Program-made: the position numbers and the translations under genes
Notes under the pieces: generated by a model
Database searches by the model: none
Seen by the model: only the letters and a program-made list of their open reading frames with translations
Told to the model about the DNA's origin: nothing
Origin: Linum tenue
Taxonomy: Eukaryota; Streptophyta; Magnoliopsida; Malpighiales; Linaceae
Direction of reading: 5' to 3'
DNA length: 64,000 nucleotides
NCBI GenBank assembly: GCA_946122785.1
Contig: CAMGYJ010000006.1
Span: forward strand, 44,102,066-44,166,065
Shown: positions 55,725 to 64,000 of the stretch, in pieces
Layout of the letters: every line of letters starts with the position of its first letter
Numbering within the stretch: the first letter of the stretch is position 1

Positions 55725-58700
55725 CTCTATTCAGAGGACAAGTCCTCGCATTGTGGGTAGGCGAGCCACATTTTGAACAATGAGATCCTCTCTTTGGCCC
55801 TTGACCGTTGCCAGCATCTTGTGGTGCAACTCGTTTTCCTCTGGCTCTTCAAACATTTGAGCAAACATGTCACAAATTTAAGTTAACAAATAGACAATGC
55901 ATTCTCAATCTCACCACTGGTTGTGCAGCAACGGGCTCTCTCAACCATGATTGGGCAGCAACGAGTTCTTCGCATGACCTTGCAATGTGGACCTCCCCAC
56001 CACATTTTTTTTCCCGCAAAGTCAGTTGTTATAAAATCAGACATACAGAGAAAATAAAAAGAGCGCGGGAGTCGACCAATAGTCGAACTCCCGATGAGAG
56101 GGCCTTTTATGCCACATGATGGGCAGCCCTATTGAGACAACAGAGAACAAAATAGTAAGAAACCCAACTACAGAGAGAAGTCGAGCTCTGAGCATCCTGC
56201 ACGATAGTTCCATCCTGATCATGAGCCAAGTCACCTGTCTGAGGAAGATTCTCCGATAACGGGAGCTCTTCTGCGCGCCCCTACAAAAAAACAAACAAAA
56301 CACACAAGCGTCCCCACTGAAGGACAACTAAGCTCCACCAAATGGACTTAAACAAGCCATTAAGGCTTAGTCGGATACACCGAATCCAAAGCTATGACAA
56401 ATAAATTGAATAAAAGAGAGGGTAAGTATCAAAAGAAAACAAATAAAATTTACTAATAAATAATGAAGGAAATGTAAAGCGGTTAATTACAAAGATAAAT
56501 GAAATAAAAAATGACTAAATTGTAGTAATGTAAAAAAAGGAAACTGAAGAGTCTGTTTGAGTTAATTACCTGGAGCAGTTACACCATTCCAAAAAGTGTG
56601 AAATTGTAATTAATGAAAAAATACAGTTACCAATTACTTGCGGCAGATCTCACCGGAACCGTCTATTCAGTTACCCAGTAACCGCCGTCTGTCTTCTCAC
56701 CTTTCTGCCCCCGAAACCGCCACGCCGCTGCCGCCGTTCATCGTGCAAAACCTGGACGGCCTGGGCTGGAAATTCCTCCGCCGCTTCTGGTCGCCTTCGC
56801 CATCGCCGCTGCTGCAACCAGTTCCCTCCGGGACGGCCGGCTACTCGTCGCCGACGACCGGTTCTTGTGGAAGCTGCAGCGAAACAACCCCGGGTGGTTC
56901 GTTGGCGAGCAGAGACACGTCCGCCACAATGCTTGGACTAATCCCAATGCTTGGAAGCGTCAGCACTTCCTTCATAGTGATCGGTGCTGCACCTGCGGTC
57001 GACATGGAGCCGGTTGGATCGACTGCTCAGAAGCGGCGAGCAACTAGATCTGCGAATGGCGTCGAACCGTCCGTCCCACGGGGGAAGAGTCAACCGCGAA
57101 CGAAACGAGGGATTCGAATCGCTGCGAGATCTAGGGCAGCGCTTCGCTCCATCTCTTTATTGTTTTATCATTTCTGGTATAGTTAGCCTCTAGCAATGAA
57201 GCTAATTACTTTCAGACCAACCATTCAATTATTCCTCTGCGCGATCACCTATTGACCTCCCCACCACATTTGCCGCAATGTATTATGGTAACTTTCTTAG
57301 TCAATTCTTGTCCATACCCTAGCTCTTGTTTCAAACTCAATTGTTGCCTTCCTCCTGTTCTTCTTTGGTCTACCGGGCATGGATATGCTCTTAGGAGGGT
57401 GAACAGGATAGCCTGAAGCTTCAGGCCACGCTTGTCTGCCGTCCAAACAAGGAAGTCCATGCTTCTATGTTCTGGCTACCGTACTGCTGGGGTAAAAGGA
57501 GTGGACGTAATCCTCCACTTCTAGCCTACAATGTGTGATGGCAGAAATGGCATGGCAGCAAGGAAAACCACTTAGCTCCCAATAACCACAAGTGCAAGTG
57601 CATCCCAGAAGATCTACAATGTACTCATCAGCTCCCATTTTGACTTCACACTTAGCAAACATGGTCCGTCTGGCAACACATAACCTAGCAAATTCCTTCT
57701 CCTTCTCCACAAGTTTCCTGATTCTCAGTCACAATACATCCGCGTTCTTGCCCAACATCCTGTACTTGATCAAGACTCTATCCATCATATATTCCCTAAT
57801 GCCCTCCAACATATCTACGATCCAAAACCCCCTATACTTGACAATGCTTCCATTCCACGTCTCGCATATATTGCTCTCAACAGAGTCACATTTCGGAACC
57901 GTTGACAAGAATGCACGACAAAATCTAGTTGGTTCAGCAGCCATGAAATCCGTATATGGGGTAGTAGCATCACCCGTACCTTCAATGGACTGCATTTCAG
58001 AAGTTGCATTCTTTCACCCCACTTCGTTGCACGCATATACAACCTTCCAAAACAGCTTTCGAACTTGATCAGTTTTGTGCTTCGCCTTCTAGTTGGCAAA
58101 TACATGGCGAGCACATTTGCGATGTTCAGCTTCAGGCAAGATCTCATGAATGGCCTCTGCTGGTATGGTATAACTGTCCACCCTCTGCCATCCAAAATAT
58201 AAAGATCTTGAGCTATAGTTCGCACAAACCATGACCAAGAATCGCGGTTCTCTCCCTAAACCACGGCCCAAGCAATCGGAAACATCTGATTATTCCCATC
58301 TTTACCCACAGTTGTGAGTAGCATGCCCTTAACCTCCCCCTTCAGAAAACAACCATCCAAACCAAACATTGGTCGACAACCCTCTAGAAAACCCTTCCTC
58401 AATCCAGAAAAACCGACATAGAATCGCTGAAAATAACACTTGTCACCACTTGGATGAGGATCGAATTCTAAATGGAAAAAACCATTTCATCACGTTTCTT
58501 TAATTCAGCGACATAGCTCCTCAACTTCTTATACTCTTCGTCCAAAGAACCACTCAAGATCCCTATAGCCTCCACCTTTGCTCTGTAACAGGTTCTCCTC
58601 TTAACCTCCATGTGGTGTTTTAACTTGACCTCAGCAATGATCTGGTCCGGTGCCCATTCAGGATTAATCCTGAATAGCTCTAGCATATCTTTTGCTATCC

Positions 58701-59516
58701 ACTTCGCAGTTAATTGGTTAACTCGAAGCTGCCTTGAACACGAGTGTGGTTCCCCAAATTTCCTCACCATGAAACTTCGATCCTTCCTAAACCAACTTGC
58801 ATACAGCCTCCACTTGCAGTTGGGTGCCTTACACTTGACCTCCCTCCTTGTCGGATTACTCCTCAACCACCTAATACTTGCACCGGCTGCAACAGAATGC
58901 TCGATTACGGCATCCTTGAACTGCTCCGGACTCTCAAACTTCAGTTTCACCACCAATTGTAGGGATTTGTGGTCACAAGAGGGTCATAATGTGGAGCATC
59001 ATCATAAGGTTCACCACCGTTCTCTTAGACAAGTTGGGATGCACATGATCAGAATTCTCGGACAGCCTATAACTTGAATGATTCGAACCCTCTTCGCCAC
59101 CTTGATCAGGCCGCGATGGATGCTGGTTGGAAAGGGAATGATTTTGTTGCAGCATTCCCTGCTTCAATCCCTTCTTCCTCCTCATTCCCATTCCCTTCAT
59201 TGGCTGCCTCATTGCCTCCTTCCTCTTCACTTTCAGAAGACACTTCCTCAAAATTATCTAATTGCTCCACCTCTTCACCATTAGCAACCTTCCTGGCCTT
59301 AACTTTCCTTTTTCTTGACTCTCCATATGCTCTTAAGTTGGCCCTTGCCTCCAAGTATTCATCATCAGAGGTCATTTCATCATCGGAATCGTACACGTGG
59401 TAGATATCTCGTGCAACAGATGCATCGACATCATCTTCTGGTGACAGGTAATCTTCTTCATCAACAGCCCTGTCTGGGTCATTCTCCCCAATCAACTCTT
59501 CCCATGAATCTGACAT
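55725..59516 (-). pseudogene. mudrA-like transposase of MULE-A, broken
   Basis: The start is ATG 59516 with a very acidic N-terminal region (to about 59106). Next is the MuDR N-terminal DNA-binding domain (about 58956-58470, FKDAVIEHSVAAG...WRLYASW...HSCSR). The DDE core follows with GLDGCFLKG near 58360 and a C-R-H-type block (HRKCARHVFAN) near 58100. The SWIM zinc finger CTCTCGYWELSGFPCCH lies at about 57600-57540. Two CCHC knuckles at the end are CGKCGGEVHIARSC, split by the insert at 56008-57253, and CSKCGSPTHNARTC at about 55737-55782. Several in-frame stops (near 58270, 58095 and 58015) and frameshifts disable it. It would cut and join MULE ends. It reads towards the GRF gene. Confidence 0.85.
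55990..57271 (-). mobile_element. Retroposed insert inside the transposase gene
   Basis: The 18-bp word GACCTCCCCACCACATTT flanks the insert (55990-56007 and 57254-57271). On the minus strand the insert ends in a short A run (GGGAAAAAAAA) next to the duplication, as in target-primed retrotransposition. Without it, the split CCHC knuckle is continuous. The body, about 1.25 kb, has GC-rich frames (56638-57186 +, 56738-56947 -) that I do not recognise. It could be a LINE 3' end or a retrocopy of a host gene. Confidence 0.7.
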
Positions 59517-60480
59517 CTATACACAAATGGGTCAACTAAGTCATTATCTACTAATTAAACAACAATTAATAAACAATACACAAAGCACAAACAGACAACA
59601 AACAACAATAAATAATGTTATTCAACAAACAACAAAACAACAATAAATAATGTGATTCAATCGCGACTTCTACAGAAATGGGTTCATTCACTGTGAATTG
59701 ACCATTTCATCCACAAGTTTCAATTCCTTACCTCACGATTTAAGGGCAATCTCGTGACAAACAGATGTCGTGGTCCCTGGAAGTAATTGCAGTGTCGCTT
59801 TCTCACCAAACTCAGCCCTATAAAACACCAACATCTCGACATTAAGAACTGTATGCTAAACCAGTCCAACAAAAGAAGCATACCATATGAGAGGGTGAGA
59901 ACGAACCAGTCCAAAATAATTGAGTTTCCCTTCTTCTCGAGCTGCCGAATCTGAGCTAGGGTTTTCCGCCAATCGTCTTCTTCATCGCTGCTAGTAGGGA
60001 TTCGCCGTTGTCAATGTTTCTCCCCTCACCCACTCGTTCTTCAGGCGTATAAAAAGAGAAGTTGGGTCGGCGACGTTGGTTTTATCCGCGGTCGAGATGC
60101 ATATTGGATTTGGGAACGATTTCAAACTGGTGGATGAGAGGAAGTGGAAAGGACGCCCAGACGAGTCCCGACTGGCAGCAGGGGGCGGAGGCCGCACCAA
60201 ATCGTTGATTGGAGGTGTCTCCGTCAACGGCAGTGGGCCGTCGATCGGAAACAACGGAGAGGGATTCGTCGGGTGGAAAGTGAAGTTGGTAGGGAAAGAG
60301 GATCGACGAAAAGGGGCTGGACGAAAAGGGAGGGGCCTTTTCGTTTATATATTTTTTAAATAAAAATAATTCAAAATCATTAATTCCATCTAGCAACAAT
60401 AGTGTTTGTGAGGTGCCACATCAACGTGAACCGTTAGCCTAGTCAGCAATTCAAGTTGTCCGTTAAAGTGTTAGACGGAA
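59517..60480 (-). promoter_or_regulatory. Upstream region of the MULE-A transposase
   Basis: This covers the space from the transposase start to the right inverted repeat. GC-rich frames at 60076-60363 are read on both strands and look non-coding. It should include the transposase promoter and leader, with splicing possible (CAG at about 59735). No clear TATA box was picked out. Confidence 0.4.
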
Positions 60481-60617
60481 TGGCTATTTCTCTGTATTTT
60501 TTAAAATTTGGCTATTGTTGGCACAACGTTAATCGCTAAAACTCAAAACACAAATCACAAAACATAAACTTAAAGAAGAATAGGAAGAGGGGTGAAGTGT
60601 TGAATATTCCGGGGCTG

Positions 60618-60626
60618 CCTTTTATA
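60618..60626 (-). promoter_or_regulatory. TATA box of the TE-B gene
   Basis: On the minus strand TATAAAAGG follows a GGTCGGGGGCGGT stretch and lies about 90 bases before the point where MULE-A was inserted. Confidence 0.45.
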
Positions 60627-61034
60627 ACCGCCCCCGACCAGTGGTTTGCCCCAGACATGCAACCTCACATCTGTCACCCCCTGCATGACAACATGTTGGC
60701 TGTTGGAGGAAGAAGGACTACACACAAACTGCCCTTCCCAGAGCAGTTTGTGTGTCGACAAGCGGTTTCTATTTTCGACCTAGAACTGCCTTGTCAAAAA
60801 GCGGTCCATTCTAAGTCAGCCATTGAACCATCCCATTGGGGGGGGGGGGGGGGGCGTTGTGCCGAAAATGCAAACCGCTACTTCACCATGCGGTTCTCTC
60901 ACAAATTTTCAAGAAATGGTGGTATTTTTGGAAATTTTCCAAAAAGGGTGGTATTTATGGAATTTCATAGTTTAAGGGTGGTATTTTCTGAAAAAAATCT
61001 CAGATTTGACACACAAAAGGACAAGAATGACCAA

Positions 61035-61520
61035 ATTATGTTCGCCTCCTTAGTCCTAATGTGAGAGGAGAACACAAGGTAGAGTTAGCAAATATCTTAG
61101 GGATGAAACAAGTGGATCAACATGCAAATTACATAGGCCTACCAACTGTCATTGGTAGAGAAAAGAAATATGTATATGGGGTACTGATGGATAAGGTAAG
61201 GAAGAAAATCAAGCAATGGAAAAGTCAAACTTTGTTTATGGCGGCAAAGAAAGTGCTCATAAAAGGAGTTATGCAATCACATGCCACCTATACTATGTCA
61301 ATGTTCTTGGTATCTGATTGTGTTCTGGATGAGCTAAGAAGTGCTATTATTAGTTTTTGGTGGGGGCAACAGTAGGAGGAGAAAAGAATCTCATGGATGG
61401 CGTGGAAGAAGCTATGTAAGACTAAGGTTGAGGGAGGGCTTGGATTTATGGATCTTAAGATCTTTAATCTCACCTCGTTAGGGAAACAAATATGGAACCT
61501 TATCCAAAATCCAGATGGAG
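61035..61520 (+). mobile_element. LINE reverse-transcriptase fragment
   Basis: The plus-strand frame from about 61060 reads ILGMKQVDQHANYIGLPTVIGREKK, then a thumb-like block ending IISFWWGQQ, a stop, then ISWMAWKKLCKTKVEGGLGF to about 61500. This is the end of the RT domain of an L1-type LINE, the same part as at 44742-45010 and 40010-39681. Both ends are cut. Confidence 0.85.
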
Positions 61521-63582
61521 GTGGTGATGAAGCTTAATAGGCTTACTCACTTTCATGGCATTTTGAAAAAAAGGAGTGCAAGTGGGTTGCCCATCTCTTA
61601 TTTCATACTACGTGTAACTGGGATTCATAAGAAATTTGAGTCATCATACCGCCGACTTTCCTCTTTCCTTTACTACAATAGGATTGTAACTTGAGCATTA
61701 ACAATTAATAAATCATATACTTATTCCTAGAAAAGAGCTTTAGAAAGGGTTAGGATGCTATCTCATTCCGTATGAATCCATCAATCAAGCAATCAAACAA
61801 CCAAAATTGAAGATTCCCATCTATCCCGCGAACTCCGCCCTTTCCCCCTCGCGGTTTAGGATATGTTGCATAACCAGATCTGGGTCCTTAGTGTTGAGTG
61901 GGCCCAAAAGGGTCAGGATCTAAGAGATGAGAATGAATGGCTTTTTATTCTCCTTAGTTTTCTTAATGGGCTTTTATCTTATTTGTTCTAACTTGGATTT
62001 CAATTTTTTTAATCTAAAGATGGAACAAATTAGTGGTGATCTACAAAACAAGATTCATTTTCAATATATTTCAAGAAAAAAATTTGTACCACTCGTTACC
62101 ACCTTGGTACGACCTTTGTTTTTAACATAAATTTTGAATTTTTTTGCACAGAAGGAACGAGTTCATCGTGATCAGTTGGATCTAAAAATTTCTACAAAAA
62201 AAGTACATGACCAAAATATACCACCTATACCATCTTGGTATGGGAAGGTAACTGGTGGTAAATAATGATGAATGTGATAAATGATAGTTTGTATATTTCT
62301 ATTATCATGTATTCAACAATTCTACACTCTGGTATGTTCATATCACCATGGTACACTTCCACACCACGTGGTATGATATTATGCAATATCAAGCATTACC
62401 ACCATGGTATATACCAAGGTTGCCAAACCGATCTATACCATTGTGTCAGTTTAGCAAGTGGAATGGTACGATTGGTGGTACAACCGGTTTGTGTCCGTTA
62501 ACAAAATATGTATGAATGTGAAAAACAATTAACATAAAATGAATTTAATCATATACAACCATATTTGAAGACAATTTACTTATAATTTATATTAATTTTT
62601 AAATAAAATATTATATTTCAAATAAAATAACACATTTTTAAATAGAACATTTAACGTTAATACCTAAATATTTATATTTGAATCTAGCAAATAACTCGAC
62701 ATTTACCTTTTAAACTCATAAAAGATATAAATAATTAATTATTTATTAATTTAATTCACTAAAACTACGTCACTTTGCTTAGAGGTTGTAAATCGATCAT
62801 TCCGGTCATATCGGTAGTGTTCACGCTTGTTTCATTATCGGTACCAATAGAACCAGGTCAGCTGGTGGCATGCCGACAGACGTGACAACAAATGCTATAG
62901 ACTCATAATAAATATCTCAAATTTTTTTGTTCCAAAATATATCAAAGTGGTTATAATTTTGAAGAGCACAATTAATTTGATTTATCTGTGGAAAAAAATA
63001 AAATTATAACATAAAAAGAAAGAGATATAGCCCATTAAAATTTATAGGAAAAAATGTTAGAGACCTTCCATAAATGGTGATATGACAATGATGTGGCACG
63101 TCATACATGGTTATGCACAACAAGGGGATCTACTCCCCTCTCTGATTATAATTTTCTTCTTCCCACTTCATGATAGTCACACACTGCTCGAGTGCGGATC
63201 AGGTGACTAAAGGGGTCCTTAGTCACCTAACTAGACCCCTCATAACCCTTAGATCTAGACAATAATCTAATGGTAAAAAATGAGAATAAATTTTTAATTA
63301 GCAATAGGGGTAATTTTGGTAATGAAAATTTGATTTATTTTTATTTTTATTTCCTCTCTCATATCACTTTCTAGTGATCCTCTTTTTATTTTGACAAGTC
63401 CTATTTTTTTACATTTTACGTTATTTATACAAACCAGATGATAAAATTGTACAAACCATATAAACATACGAACTACATAAACTAAAAAAAAACCCGACAA
63501 ACCTTACAAAATGAGAAAACAACCAGGTGGACTTTTGAGGCTCCTTCCCTATCAAGAAGGGTTTCGTCCCAAACTCAACCAT
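61521..63582. other. AT-rich region without a gene
   Basis: Many short palindromic CCATGGTA/TACCATGG words lie at 62090-62480 (for example CACCATGGTACAC, CCACCATGGTATATACC). They may be part of a MITE, but no ends were found. The rest has no recognisable coding or RNA feature. Confidence 0.4.
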
Positions 63583-64000
63583 TGACTCGTCCCGAATATC
63601 ACAACAAATTCCCACCTAAGGCCCAAGTATAAACCTTAAATGGGTGCAATATAGGTAAATTATATTTAAGTATCAAACCGGGCCGGTCCATGTACCCCTA
63701 CTTCTATTGTTTGAAACATTATCTAAGCGGATTAGTTTTTGCTTGAAAACTATGAGGTTTAAATTTAAACAAAGCAAAAATAAATGGTTTGAAAGCTCTA
63801 GATGAGAAGGATCACTCGGGTGCCACTTCCCACTAACTAGTACCATAGCACGTAGACTCGAATGGGACGTTATGGGCAAGGCAATCGTGAACCGCTAGGA
63901 GGTGCAACTATGGTCGAAGACCACACTCTCAATTGCCAAACCAAGGGATACATTATAGGCTACTAGAGTAGCCCTCCTGGTTAAGGCAATTGAGGGCTGA
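63583..64000 (-). repeat. Partial family B Athila-type LTR, minus strand
   Basis: From TGACTCG at 63583 the sequence follows 32630-33060 closely (AAGTATAAACCTTA, GGGCCGG, GTACCCCTACTTC, GAGAAGGATCACTCGGGTG, CAAACCAAGGGATACAT) and runs off the window end. It is the 3' end of an LTR on the minus strand. The rest of that element lies to the right. Confidence 0.85.

Larger units (their letters stand above)
53260..60536. mobile_element. Two-gene Mutator-like element (MULE-A)
   Basis: Inverted repeats at both ends share TTGTGCCAACAATAGCCAAA and AATACAGAGAAATAGCCA (left about 53325-53380, right about 60480-60525 reversed). The word CGTTAATCGC flanks both sides (53260-53269 and 60527-60536) and fits a 9-10-bp Mutator-type duplication. 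The left side has about 55 extra bases (with GCAAAATACACCCCCATAG) before the shared repeat, so the right end may be trimmed. The GRF gene reads inwards from the left end and the transposase inwards from the right end. A MITE (54460-54904) and a retro-insertion (56008-57253) lie inside. Confidence 0.75.
52375..60998 (-). mobile_element. MULE-like element (TE-B), host of the nested MULE-A
   Basis: The left end (about 52375, GAGAATTTTTTTCCATAAAT) and the right end (about 60998, reading inwards GAGATTTTTTTCAGAAAATA) form an imperfect inverted repeat that continues with CATAAATA-CAC and CAAAAATACCA words. Between them lies a minus-strand gene with a TATAAAAGG box (60618-60626 reversed), a leader, and the broken frame 53242-52440. 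A long run of G (about 60839-60855) lies near the right end. MULE-A interrupts the leader. No certain TSD. Confidence 0.55.

Noticed and set aside
56638..57186. 182-codon plus-strand frame as a host gene
   Set aside because: It lies inside a retro-inserted segment within a dead transposase. No domain is recognised, so I describe it only as cargo.
52350..61010. Exact target duplication for TE-B
   Set aside because: The best candidates (GGAATTTGA near 52366 and CAGATTTGA near 61003) match at only 7 of 9 bases, so I do not claim a TSD.

Overview
This is a 64-kb piece of a plant nuclear genome, most likely a eudicot. The evidence is GT-AG introns of plant type, a plastid-targeted rubredoxin, a GeBP/DUF573 transcription factor, Athila-type Ty3/gypsy retrotransposons, MULE and hAT transposons, and an insertion of mitochondrial DNA. 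I saw no tRNA, rRNA or CRISPR array. Only three host genes look intact: XRN4 (18972-28000, + strand, 21 exons that splice to a 927-residue protein), a plastid membrane-anchored rubredoxin, RBD1-like (29535-30131, - strand), and an intronless GeBP-family regulator (49703-50992, + strand). XRN4 and RBD1 converge. A fourth locus (3957-5268, - strand) is a broken cysteine synthase copy keeping only the last six exons.

Layout. 1-440: tail of an Athila-like element. 440-3956: no recognised gene. 3957-5268: cysteine synthase pseudogene. 5442-15617: a nearly complete Athila-type element, with 1.35-kb LTRs, 5-bp TSD CTACA and tRNA-Asp-type PBS. It carries gag, protease and an extra ORF (ORF2) but has lost reverse transcriptase, RNase H and most of integrase. 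17277-18255: a hAT-like element with a 520-bp MULE foldback element inside it. 18972-28000: XRN4. 29535-30131: rubredoxin. 30430-31490: decayed gypsy gag/protease. 31766-32310: a direct duplication of unknown origin. 32630-38160: two Athila-family 3' halves fused head to head, each ending in its own LTR. 38170-40335 (-), 42050-46000 (+) and 61035-61520 (+): decayed LINEs. 47040-47900: mitochondrial rps12 region. 47988-49428: hAT-like element with a LINE 3' end inserted. 49703-50992: GeBP gene. 52375-60998: a MULE-like element (TE-B) whose 5' leader has been invaded by a second MULE (MULE-A, 53270-60526). 63583-64000: start of another Athila-family LTR.

Most interesting signals. (1) Three different Athila-family modules carry an island of short words in direct and inverted orientation, ending 3-15 bp before a TATA box. 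The word differs between families (CACACGG/CCGTGTG; GTTCACGG/CCGTGAAC; CGTGA/TCACG). In the 10-kb element one such island-TATA unit lies inside the element, ahead of a possible 5' leader intron and ORF2, as if ORF2 had its own promoter. (2) MULE-A holds two converging genes, a mudrA-like transposase and a GRF-zinc-finger protein with a C-terminal membrane segment. This is the layout of maize MuDR with a different partner gene. Both genes are broken. (3) Insertions are nested to several levels and many still have readable target-site duplications.

All coordinates of decayed elements without TSDs are approximate. Family assignments come from recognising motifs in the translated sequence, with no database search.
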